Of a stretch of DNA of 6,373 nt, positions 1 to 6,373 are shown piece by piece. The stretch comes from Planctomycetaceae bacterium (lineage in GTDB: Bacteria > Planctomycetota > Planctomycetia > Pirellulales > Thermoguttaceae): assembly GCA_003509805.1 (NCBI GenBank), contig DOMV01000440.1:1-6373 (forward strand). The letters are read 5' to 3'. The notes beneath the pieces were generated by a model. The model made no database searches. It was not told where the DNA came from and saw only the letters and a list, made by a program, of their open reading frames with translations. Position 1 is the first letter of the stretch, and each line of letters begins with the position of its first letter. Position numbers and translations under genes: made by a program.

Positions 1-1
1 T

Positions 2-166
2 GTTATTTACGCGCAAGCCCTAACAATCCCTGATATCGCATCGGCATTGGAAAAACATATTATCCCGCAATACAAAGAGTTTAATCCCGCCCAGCCCGAG
101 GCTCCTGAAACTTTTGCTTATCCGCAAACTCCGTCGTTTGAAATTGCCCGACCGGAGGGCGATTGA
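2..166 (+). CDS. C-terminal fragment of an unidentified upstream protein
   Basis: An open frame enters from the left edge and stops at TGA 164-166, giving the last 54 residues of a protein whose start lies outside the window. The frame has no internal stop. It begins VIYAQALTIPDIASALEKHI, which looks like an ordinary helical segment, and then becomes rich in proline, glutamate and alanine (FNPAQPEAPETFAYPQTPSF) before ending IARPEGD. Such a tail suggests a flexible C-terminus. I do not recognise the family. It shares strand with the genes downstream, and its stop lies 59 bases before the PL11 start, so it could belong to the same transcript. The codon choice (many C/G third positions) resembles the neighbours. 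That it is a real coding end is fairly likely from frame continuity and spacing, but its function cannot be judged from this fragment. Confidence 0.6.
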   Translation, partial: VIYAQALTIPDIASALEKHIIPQYKEFNPAQPEAPETFAYPQTPSFEIARPEGD

Positions 167-204
167 GCGGATCGGAAACGGACGTGACCGTGTTGTTCGG
201 ACAG

Positions 205-225
205 AATCTCACAAAATCAATCACC
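205..225 (+). promoter_or_regulatory. Translation leader of the PL11 gene without Shine-Dalgarno
   Basis: The 20 bases before ATG 226 are A/C-rich and contain no GGAG, GAGG or AGGA core at usable distance. The last bases include TCAATCA at 217-223, also present at 2107-2113 directly at the start of the GH106 gene. An unstructured, SD-less leader is seen often in Planctomycetota and Verrucomicrobiota, which supports ATG 226 as a start even without a ribosome-binding motif. No convincing -35/-10 pair is visible in 167-225. Confidence 0.35.
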
Positions 226-2049
226 ATGAAACCCGTCCTCACCAAACCGTTTGTCCTTTGTTTCATCACCGGTGTTTTTTCATTCGTCTGGCAGCCGCTT
301 CACGCCCAAAAACATGTGGAATCGCTCGACCGGGGGCTTGTCGCCGTGAAAAACCCCGGCGGTGTTTTCCTGTCCTGGCGATTGTCGGGGACGGAAAATC
401 CTGCCACGACGTTCAATGTGTACAAAAACGGCACGTTGCTCAACGGAAAACCGATTGCCCACGCAACCAATTTTACGGACGCCGCCGGTCAACTGAAGGA
501 TGAGTACACGGTCAAAAAAATGGAAAACGGCCGGGAAACGGAAATCTCCAAGACCGTCAAACCTTGGGAAAAGCCGTTTTTGACACTGCAAATGAAACGC
601 CCACCCAAGGCGGACGACGCTTCAGAACCGGACGTGAAGCGACTGGAGTATTTTCCCAATGAAGCCGGCGTGGCCGACTTGGACGGCGACGGCGAGTATG
701 AACTCGTGGTCAAGTGGGACGCCCGGGCGCGCGATAATGCTCACCGTGGTAGGACGGACCCCGTTTTCCTGGACGGATACAAGTTGGACGGCACTCATTT
801 GTGGCGAATCGGTTTGGGCAAGAACATTCGTGCGGGCCAGCATTACACACAAATGATCGTGTACGATTTGGACGGCGACGGCAAGGCGGAGCTCGTGTGC
901 AAGACCGCTCCCGGCACGCTGGACGGAAAAGGCGAACCGGTGCTTTTGGGCGACGACGACGCAGACGCGGATTATCGGTCCGAAAACGGTTATGTGCTTG
1001 AGGGACCGGAGTATTTGACCGTTTTTGACGGGGAAACAGGCGCGCAAGTCCAAACCATTCCGTATTATCCGCCGCGCGGCAACGTGCGTGATTGGGGCGA
1101 CGATTACGGCAACCGCGTGGATCGTTTTTTGGCCTGCGTCGGCTATTTTGACGGACAGCACCCCAGCGTCGTGATGTGCCGCGGCTATTATACGCGAGCC
1201 GTGTTGGCGGCCTACGATTTTGCCGACGGAAAGCTGAAAGAACGCTGGATTTACGACACGGGCACGAGCCGGGACGGTAAAGCGACGGCTTATGGGCAAG
1301 GCAATCACAGCATCGATGTCGGTGACGTCGACGGGGATGGTTTTGACGAAATCGTATACGGCGGGGCCTGCATCGACCACGATGGCAAGCTCCTTTATTC
1401 GACCGGTTTGGGGCATGGAGACGCCGCCCACCTGGGCGATATGGATCCCGACCGGCCGGGCCTGGAATTTTTTTGCGTCCATGAATCCAAATCCTGTCCG
1501 GCGGGAATGGAATTACGCGACGCCGGAACGGGGGAATTGCTTTTCGGCCTGCCCTCCAACATGGATGTGGGACGCGGCCTGGCCGCCAATATCGATCCGA
1601 ATCATCGCGGTTACGAATTTTGGAGTGCATTGAACGGTAATGTCTACAACATCAAAGGCGAAGTGATTTCAACCAAAAAGCCGTCGGCCAATTTCCGCGT
1701 TTTTTGGGACGGCGATTTGCTGGACGAACTACTGAACGGCGTCCGGCTTGATAAATGGAACGGCAACGGCGTCGACCGCCTGGTCGATTTCGCCGATTAC
1801 GGGGCGACTTCAGGCAACGGCGGCAAAGCCACTCCGGTGTTGAGTGCCGATATTTTCGGTGACTGGCGGGAGGAAATCGTGTATTTCAGCAAAGAGGACC
1901 CGAGTCGGCTCATGATTTTCACGACCACCATTCCCACCGAACACAAACGGGTGACGCTCATGCACGACCATGTTTATCGCATGAAGGTCGCCGTGCAAAA
2001 TGTCGTGTACAACCAACCGCCGCACACCGGATACCATTTCGCGGAATGA
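226..2049 (+). CDS. Exported rhamnogalacturonan lyase, polysaccharide lyase family 11
   Basis: This 607-residue protein matches the PL11 rhamnogalacturonan lyase family (Bacillus YesW/YesX type, about 610-620 residues), so it is full length. These enzymes cut the alpha-1,4 bond between L-rhamnose and D-galacturonate in rhamnogalacturonan-I by beta-elimination. ATG 226 is chosen because it opens a signal peptide: basic start (MKPVLTK), hydrophobic core, likely cleavage after LHA at about residue 27. An upstream in-frame TTG at 163 would bury this signal behind 21 residues. A small beta-sandwich-like N-terminal domain (about 30-120) precedes the calcium-binding beta-propeller. Acidic DxDxDG loops lie at D151, D214 and D367. 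Other family blocks are GHGD 396-399, GDWREE 545-550, TLMHD 577-581 and QNVVYNQPP 591-599. There is no extra binding module. Endo- versus exo-action cannot be decided by eye. The GH106 gene follows after 63 bases. I see no frameshift or missing block. Confidence 0.93.
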   Translation: MKPVLTKPFVLCFITGVFSFVWQPLHAQKHVESLDRGLVAVKNPGGVFLSWRLSGTENPATTFNVYKNGTLLNGKPIAHATNFTDAAGQLKDEYTVKKMENGRETEISKTVKPWEKPFLTLQMKRPPKADDASEPDVKRLEYFPNEAGVADLDGDGEYELVVKWDARARDNAHRGRTDPVFLDGYKLDGTHLWRIGLGKNIRAGQHYTQMIVYDLDGDGKAELVCKTAPGTLDGKGEPVLLGDDDADADYRSENGYVLEGPEYLTVFDGETGAQVQTIPYYPPRGNVRDWGDDYGNRVDRFLACVGYFDGQHPSVVMCRGYYTRAVLAAYDFADGKLKERWIYDTGTSRDGKATAYGQGNHSIDVGDVDGDGFDEIVYGGACIDHDGKLLYSTGLGHGDAAHLGDMDPDRPGLEFFCVHESKSCPAGMELRDAGTGELLFGLPSNMDVGRGLAANIDPNHRGYEFWSALNGNVYNIKGEVISTKKPSANFRVFWDGDLLDELLNGVRLDKWNGNGVDRLVDFADYGATSGNGGKATPVLSADIFGDWREEIVYFSKEDPSRLMIFTTTIPTEHKRVTLMHDHVYRMKVAVQNVVYNQPPHTGYHFAE

Positions 2050-2066
2050 AAGTGGTTGTCCGTTTA

Positions 2067-2107
2067 GCCGAGCGGCGCAGCCGCCGGCGCATGAATACTT
2101 TTTTTTT
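2067..2107 (+). terminator. GC-rich hairpin followed by nine T (weak terminator-like or leader structure)
   Basis: Between the lyase stop and the GH106 start, GCCG 2067-2070 plus GCGGC 2072-2076 can pair with GCCGC 2080-2084 plus CGGC 2085-2088, with a bulged A at 2071 and a GCA loop. This gives nine pairs, nearly all G-C. A run of nine T follows at 2099-2107. Ten bases separate stem and T run, which is too far for a canonical intrinsic terminator. It may be a weak or partial terminator, an mRNA-stabilising end for the lyase transcript, or simply a structured spacer with a U-rich unstructured ribosome landing site for the next gene. The T run ends only five bases before ATG 2113, which favours the last role or a mix of both. 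Confidence 0.3.
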
Positions 2108-2112
2108 CAATC

Positions 2113-4719
2113 ATGATGCGATTAAGACAACCATTCGGCAACTCCTTGTGCGTAACCCTTCTTTTTTTCGGGCTCCTGGCCTGTCGTTATGGACAGGCCG
2201 AGGCGGATTCCGGCAGCGAAGTCGACGCGAAGCTCTGGCCTGTCGTGTCGACGGAGGCGAAACCGGGCGCGTATTGGTGGTGGATGGGGAGCGCCGTCGA
2301 TAAGGACGGCATTCGTTGGAATCTGGAGCAGGCAGCCCAAAACGGTATAGGGACGCTTCATATCATCCCCATTTACGGCGTCCAGGGAAACGAAGCGAAC
2401 GAGATTTCCTTTTTGTCGCCAAAATGGCTTGAAATGCTGGATTGCGCCGTCCGTGAGGGCGCAAAACTGGGTGTCAACATCGATATGACCCTTGGCACGG
2501 GCTGGTGTTTCGGCGGTCCCGGGGTGGCCGACGAAGATAGTGCGACCCTTGCGTCCTTCAAACGGGACGACGCAGGCCGTGTTTCCGTTGCGCCGCGACG
2601 AAAAGCCGTCATGGTCAAACGGGCCGCTCCGGGCGGCGAGGGACCGATGCTCGACCCGTTTTCGCTGCGCGGTATTAAACGTTATACGGACGGATTCGAG
2701 GAAAGATTCGCCACCTACACGGGCCTCATGCCGCGAGCCTTCTACCATGATTCCTATGAATACCGGGCCGACTGGTCGGACGGGCTTTATGCCGCCTTCG
2801 AGGCCCTTCACGGTTACCGGCTGCAAGATCATCTCGACGTGTTCGTTTTCAAGGGCGAAGAGGATGCTCCCGAAGCGGACCGGGTGCGTCGCGTCAAGGC
2901 CGATTATCGACGGACCTTGGCGGACATGCATTTCGCGTTCACCAAACATTGGACCGACTGGACGAAAGCACGCGGGTTGTCAAGCCGGAATGAAGCGCAC
3001 GGCAGCCCCGCCGACTGGCTTGACATCTACGCCCTTGCGGATATTCCGGAAACCGAGTTTTTTAGAAATGACAAAAACCCCGTGGTCGCCAAATTTGCCT
3101 CGTCTGCGGCGCATGTCGGCGGACGCACGTTGGTTTCGAGCGAATCGGGAACCTGGGCGGACGAACACTACAACGAACGGCTCGGCGCGCTCAAGGTTTT
3201 ATTCGACGGGTTTTTTCTTTCCGGTGTCAACCACCTGTTCTATCATGGAATGATCTACAGTCCCGTTGTCGCTCCCTGGCCCGGCTGGGCGTTTTACGCC
3301 TCCACGGAAATGAACCCGCGCAACACGATCTGGAAGGACGCCAAATACCTGAACGAATATATCGCCCGGGTTCAATCCGTTTTGCAGGCGGGCAAACCGG
3401 ACAACGACATCCTCTTGCTTTGGACCCTTGACGAGCCGTGGCATCGACTTGATCGCACGGTCGTCAATTTTTCCATTCATAATGCGACCGACGGAATGTT
3501 CCGGACCACGTCGGGCGATCTGGCGGAAAAACTCTGGAAGGCCGGTTTGACATTCGACTATGTCTCGCCGCGCCGGTTGAAAGAGTTGCACGTCAGGGAT
3601 GGAAAAATTCTGGCGGGGCACGGCGAGTACAAAATTCTTCTTGTCCCGGAGCTGCCGTACATGACGCCTGAGGTTTTTGCCTGCCTGCTTGAGCTGAAAG
3701 ATCGAGGCGCCGAGCTTTGGTTTGACGGTTCCTGGCCGAAAGACGTCCCGGGTTTTGCTCACTTGGAAAAGCGGCGAAATGAACTGAATGCGCTGAAAAG
3801 GCGGGCCCCGAAACCGATTGAAACCCGGCTGATTGAGTCGCTCGAAAAACATTTGGGCTTTTCGGTAGACGAATCGCCGCCTTGCCTTGGAAGAACCGAC
3901 CTCAAGACGATTTCCCGCCGCGTGGCCGACGGACGCTACATTTTCACGGCCAACATCGATTCCGGTTTCGAGATGAGCGAGAAAAATGTTCAGGATGGTA
4001 TCGACACATGGTATCGGCTCCCTTTTCCGGCAAACGAAGTCGTTATCCTCGATCCTATGACGGGAAAGACGGGCAAGGCCGATTGGAGACAAAGCCTGCA
4101 AAACGGGGAACCGGAAGTTCGGCTCCAACTGCGCCCCAACCAATCCCTCATCCTGCGATTATTCGACAAAAAGCCGGAAGTCGATCTTGAAAAGTGGGTG
4201 TATTGTGACATGGTCGGGAAAGAGCCTCGTGTTCTCAAGGGCCGGTGGAAGGTCGATTTTTTGTCGGGCGGCCCCACGCTCCCCGAATCGTTTGAGACGG
4301 ATTCGCTTCGGTCTTGGACCGACAAAGGGGGGGACTATGAAAATTTCTCCGGGACCGCAAAATACAGTTTGACCTTCGACTATGATTCGGAAGACCGGGG
4401 CAAGCCGCTTTGCCGACTCAATCTCGGACCTGTTTGCGACAGTGCGACGATCAAATTGAACGGCCACGACCTGGGCGGCGTCTTTTGTGCGCCCATGGTA
4501 ATGGATTTTCCAAGGGCGTTGCTTGAAATGAAGGATAATTTACTGGAAATCGAGGTCACGAATCGTGCCGCGAACCGGATTCGTTACATGGACAAGGCGG
4601 GCATTTCCTGGAAAATTTTCAAGGACATCAATATCGTCGACGTCCATTACCAAAAATTCGATGCTTCGACGTGGCCCATCCTCCCCGCCGGGTTGACGGG
4701 ACCGGTGTCCATCGAATAA
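2113..4719 (+). CDS. Exported GH106-family alpha-L-rhamnosidase-like glycoside hydrolase
   Basis: This 868-residue protein has the hallmarks of glycoside hydrolase family 106, whose characterised members release terminal alpha-L-rhamnose from pectin fragments and rhamnosides. Family blocks include PGAYWWWMG 51-59, GTGWCFGGP 128-136, RAAPGGEG 170-177 and YHDSYEY 211-217. RNEAHG with E294 and SSESGTW with E344 are candidate acidic active-site positions, but I cannot assign catalytic acid and base without alignment. The order appears to be a TIM-barrel-like part (about 45-410), an alpha/beta subdomain (about 430-545), a beta-rich linker, and a C-terminal galactose-binding-like sandwich (about 745-865, with LNGHDLG 782-788). 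The N-terminus is an export signal with a possible lipobox LLAC (C24) and a competing AEA cleavage site at 29-31. ATG 2116 is an equally possible start and changes one residue. There is no Shine-Dalgarno; the leader is T-rich. It follows the PL11 gene closely, which supports action on rhamnogalacturonan. The exact linkage is inferred. Confidence 0.88.
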   Translation: MMRLRQPFGNSLCVTLLFFGLLACRYGQAEADSGSEVDAKLWPVVSTEAKPGAYWWWMGSAVDKDGIRWNLEQAAQNGIGTLHIIPIYGVQGNEANEISFLSPKWLEMLDCAVREGAKLGVNIDMTLGTGWCFGGPGVADEDSATLASFKRDDAGRVSVAPRRKAVMVKRAAPGGEGPMLDPFSLRGIKRYTDGFEERFATYTGLMPRAFYHDSYEYRADWSDGLYAAFEALHGYRLQDHLDVFVFKGEEDAPEADRVRRVKADYRRTLADMHFAFTKHWTDWTKARGLSSRNEAHGSPADWLDIYALADIPETEFFRNDKNPVVAKFASSAAHVGGRTLVSSESGTWADEHYNERLGALKVLFDGFFLSGVNHLFYHGMIYSPVVAPWPGWAFYASTEMNPRNTIWKDAKYLNEYIARVQSVLQAGKPDNDILLLWTLDEPWHRLDRTVVNFSIHNATDGMFRTTSGDLAEKLWKAGLTFDYVSPRRLKELHVRDGKILAGHGEYKILLVPELPYMTPEVFACLLELKDRGAELWFDGSWPKDVPGFAHLEKRRNELNALKRRAPKPIETRLIESLEKHLGFSVDESPPCLGRTDLKTISRRVADGRYIFTANIDSGFEMSEKNVQDGIDTWYRLPFPANEVVILDPMTGKTGKADWRQSLQNGEPEVRLQLRPNQSLILRLFDKKPEVDLEKWVYCDMVGKEPRVLKGRWKVDFLSGGPTLPESFETDSLRSWTDKGGDYENFSGTAKYSLTFDYDSEDRGKPLCRLNLGPVCDSATIKLNGHDLGGVFCAPMVMDFPRALLEMKDNLLEIEVTNRAANRIRYMDKAGISWKIFKDINIVDVHYQKFDASTWPILPAGLTGPVSIE

Positions 4720-4735
4720 ACATCCGTGGCGGACT

Positions 4736-4766
4736 GCCGGTTGGCTCCCGGCCGTGAGTACACGGC
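4736..4766 (+). other. Two overlapping, mutually exclusive small hairpins
   Basis: In the 100-base gap between the GH106 and oxidoreductase genes, GCCGG 4736-4740 can pair with CCGGC 4748-4752 over a seven-base loop. GCCGTG 4751-4756 can pair with CACGGC 4761-4766 over a four-base AGTA loop. The two stems share bases 4751-4752, so both cannot form fully at once. No T run follows, so this is not an intrinsic terminator. It may be a processing or stability element, or chance in GC-rich DNA. No clear promoter is visible in the gap. Confidence 0.25.
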
Positions 4767-4789
4767 GGTCGCCCCTGAATCGGCTACAC

Positions 4790-4818
4790 TTCCAACCATT
4801 CCAACCCTGATTCCATCC
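4790..4818 (+). repeat. Short C-rich direct repeats in the oxidoreductase leader
   Basis: TTCCAACC occurs at 4790-4797 and 4799-4806, and a near copy TTCCATCC lies at 4811-4818, immediately before ATG 4820. The region is poor in G and has no Shine-Dalgarno, so it should be unstructured and may help ribosome access. The copies are spaced 9 and 12 bases apart, not a helical period, so a protein operator is not specifically indicated. This could be chance. Confidence 0.35.
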
Positions 4819-4819
4819 C

Positions 4820-6352
4820 ATGACAAAAATGAATCGACGTCGTTTTCTTGAAGACACCCTTTTTGTTGCCGCGTCCGGCGCCGCACTCGCTTGCGGAATG
4901 GGACGGGCAAGCTCCCTTTTGGCGCAAGAGACGCAACCACCTCCCGCCAATGAACGGATGGGTGTCGCCATTGTCGGCATAGGCAGCCGCGGCGGCAACC
5001 ATATCGCTGCGTTTTCAAGCGACTCCCGAACGGACATTCTCTATCTCTGCGAACCGGATACGAAACGTTGGAGCGAATCGCAACTCGATAAAATCGCCGA
5101 ATCGCAAAACGGTGTGCGGCCGAAATTCATCAGCGACATGCGCGATGCCTTTGACGACAACGCCGTCGATATCGTCAGTTGTGCGTCGACGAATCACTGG
5201 CATACGCTCTGTGGTCTTTGGGCGCTCCAGGCGGGAAAGCATTGTTACCTCGAAAAACCGATCAGCCACAACATGCACGAAGGCTTCGTCATCGAGGCGG
5301 CGGCAAAAAAGTACGGAAAAGTCGTGCAAACCGGGACGCAGTGCCGATCCAGCAAGGCGATCGTCGAAGCCGTCGACTTTGTTCGCAACGGCGGAATCGG
5401 CGAGGTGAATTTTGCCCGCGGCCTGTGCTATAAACGCCGCAAGGCCGTCGGCCCCAAGGGCGAGTATGCGATTCCCGAAGGAATCGATTACGATCTTTGG
5501 AGCGGGCCTGCGCCGCTTTTGCCGCTGACCCGCCCCGGTTTTCATTACGATTGGCATTGGCAGCGGGAATACGGCAACGGCGATCTCGGCAACCAAGGTC
5601 CGCATCAAACGGATATTGCCCGGTGGTTTCTCGATGTTGACCGATATCCGAAGACGGTTTTGTCCTACGGGGGGCGATTGGGTTACCAGGCGGAAAAGAA
5701 CGACGAGCACTATATTGATGCGGGCGATACGGCCAATACCGAAGTGTCGCTTTATGATTACGGCGGCAAGTGCATGGTGTTTGAAACTCGCGGCCTGGAC
5801 ACGCCCGCCTTGCTCCGTCCGAACGGCAACGACCCCAAAAAGGACGGTGCGAAAGTCGGTGTCATTGCTTATGGCACCAAAGGTTACATGGTGCAGTCGA
5901 CGTACACATACTGTGCGGCATTCGATTTGGAAGGAAATCTTCTCGGAGAGTTCACGGGAGGAGGAAATCACTATGCGAATTTCGTTGACGCCGTTGTTGC
6001 AAACGATCCTTCTCAAGCCAACGCCCCCGCGCGCGTCGGAGCCCTGTCGGCCGCCGTCAGCCACATGGGGAACATCTCCTATTACCTCGGCGAAGACAAT
6101 CGCGTTTCTCCGGCGGAAATAGAAATGGCGCTCAAAGCGATCACGAGCCTTGACGATGACGGCGTGACACTTGCACGGACAGTCGAACACTTGGAAACCA
6201 ACAAGGTCGACTTGGAGAAATATCCTCTCTCCCTCGGTCAAAAGTTGGATTTCGATCCCGAAAAACTCGTCTTCGCACATCCCGAAGCGGAAAAACTTGC
6301 ATCGCGCGCGTATCGAAAAGGATTTGTCGTGCCGAAACCGGAGGAAGTATAG
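4820..6352 (+). CDS. Tat-exported Gfo/Idh/MocA-family oxidoreductase
   Basis: This 510-residue protein is a Gfo/Idh/MocA-type NAD(P)-dependent oxidoreductase, a family acting on sugars, inositols and sugar acids. The N-terminus has a twin-arginine signal, NRRRFLE at 5-11, then a hydrophobic stretch and a likely cleavage after SLLA near residue 35. The Rossmann motif GIGSRG lies at 53-58. The EKP motif at 145-147 contains the usual catalytic-site lysine K146, and GPHQTD at 260-265 supplies the family's His/Asp pair (H262, D265). ATG 4820 is used; ATG 4829 at residue 4 also preserves the Tat signal and may be the true start. Tat export implies folding around cofactor in the cytoplasm, as in glucose-fructose oxidoreductase. 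The His block is followed by ARW, unlike what I recall of GH109 glycosidases, so a glycosidase role is less likely but not excluded. It lies 100 bases after the GH106 gene. Its substrate is unknown; a rhamnogalacturonan-derived sugar is a context-based guess. Confidence 0.85.
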   Translation: MTKMNRRRFLEDTLFVAASGAALACGMGRASSLLAQETQPPPANERMGVAIVGIGSRGGNHIAAFSSDSRTDILYLCEPDTKRWSESQLDKIAESQNGVRPKFISDMRDAFDDNAVDIVSCASTNHWHTLCGLWALQAGKHCYLEKPISHNMHEGFVIEAAAKKYGKVVQTGTQCRSSKAIVEAVDFVRNGGIGEVNFARGLCYKRRKAVGPKGEYAIPEGIDYDLWSGPAPLLPLTRPGFHYDWHWQREYGNGDLGNQGPHQTDIARWFLDVDRYPKTVLSYGGRLGYQAEKNDEHYIDAGDTANTEVSLYDYGGKCMVFETRGLDTPALLRPNGNDPKKDGAKVGVIAYGTKGYMVQSTYTYCAAFDLEGNLLGEFTGGGNHYANFVDAVVANDPSQANAPARVGALSAAVSHMGNISYYLGEDNRVSPAEIEMALKAITSLDDDGVTLARTVEHLETNKVDLEKYPLSLGQKLDFDPEKLVFAHPEAEKLASRAYRKGFVVPKPEEV

Positions 6353-6373
6353 ACTACTGTGCTCCGCATAAAA
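6353..6373. other. Short non-coding right edge
   Basis: Twenty-one bases follow the oxidoreductase stop (TAG 6350-6352). They contain no start codon, hairpin or T run that I can support. Any terminator or following gene lies outside the window. Confidence 0.5.

Noticed and set aside
193..221. TTGTTC 193-198 with ATCAAT 216-221 as a promoter
   Set aside because: The second element matches only half of the -10 consensus, and it sits almost on the start codon, leaving no room for a leader.
163..225. TTG at 163 as the start of the lyase, overlapping the upstream stop
   Set aside because: It would add 21 polar residues before a well-formed signal peptide beginning at ATG 226. The apparent stop/start overlap is more likely chance.
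676..1350. The repeated DxDxDG motifs as a sign of a dockerin or adhesin repeat
   Set aside because: They are spaced as calcium loops of the PL11 propeller and are surrounded by PL11-specific blocks. There is no paired dockerin duplicated segment at the C-terminus.
622..1630. Two reverse-strand frames of 286 and 306 residues opposite the lyase
   Set aside because: They overlap each other in different frames, have biased composition (one very rich in arginine and proline), and are shadows of the PL11 gene.
2046..2303. An 85-residue + frame whose ATG overlaps the lyase stop as ATGA
   Set aside because: It runs out of frame into the GH106 gene, is arginine-rich with no recognisable domain, and the GH106 family blocks show the other frame is the coding one.
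2122..4143. Reverse-strand frames of 275 and 314 residues opposite the GH106 gene
   Set aside because: No domain or signal was recognised, they sit inside a conserved enzyme gene, and they are best explained as shadows.
4785..4790. TACACT as a -10 box for the oxidoreductase gene
   Set aside because: No -35-like element lies at the proper distance upstream (about 4762-4767 reads ACGGCG). A single weak hexamer is not enough.
5015..6280. A 421-residue reverse-strand open frame opposite the oxidoreductase
   Set aside because: It lies wholly within a gene with intact family motifs and has no recognisable domain itself. Long antisense frames are common opposite GC-rich genes with regular codon bias.

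Overview
The window reads as a compact, co-directional carbohydrate-degradation locus on the + strand. It holds the tail of an unidentified upstream gene, an exported rhamnogalacturonan lyase (PL11 type), an exported alpha-L-rhamnosidase-like enzyme (GH106 type) and a Tat-exported Gfo/Idh/MocA-family oxidoreductase. The likely source is a pectin-degrading member of the Planctomycetota-Verrucomicrobiota-Lentisphaerota/Kiritimatiellota group. That rests on moderately high GC content, no Shine-Dalgarno sequence before any of the three starts, and a Tat-signal Gfo/Idh protein next to exported pectin enzymes. It is an inference from style, not proof of taxonomy.

Layout: 2-166 is the C-terminal end of an upstream reading frame. 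167-225 is a short leader. 226-2049 is the PL11 lyase with a signal peptide. 2050-2112 is a gap with a GC-rich hairpin followed by a run of nine T. 2113-4719 is the GH106 enzyme with a lipoprotein-like or ordinary signal peptide. 4720-4819 is a 100-base gap with two mutually exclusive small hairpins and a short C-rich repeat. 4820-6352 is the oxidoreductase. The last 21 bases are non-coding as far as can be seen.

How the genes could work together: PL11 enzymes cut the rhamnose-galacturonate linkage in the rhamnogalacturonan-I backbone. GH106 enzymes release terminal alpha-L-rhamnose. The Gfo/Idh protein would act on a sugar or sugar acid outside the cytoplasm, using a tightly held or co-exported nicotinamide cofactor as known exported members do. 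The step normally needed between lyase and rhamnosidase, removal of the unsaturated galacturonyl cap (GH105 or GH88 type), is not in this window and may lie nearby.

No RNA genes, CRISPR arrays, insertion sequences, attachment sites or phage genes were seen. The long reverse-strand open frames are explained as shadows of the three genes. The least explained element is the exported oxidoreductase and its substrate. The enzyme families themselves are known, and no clearly new system is demonstrated.
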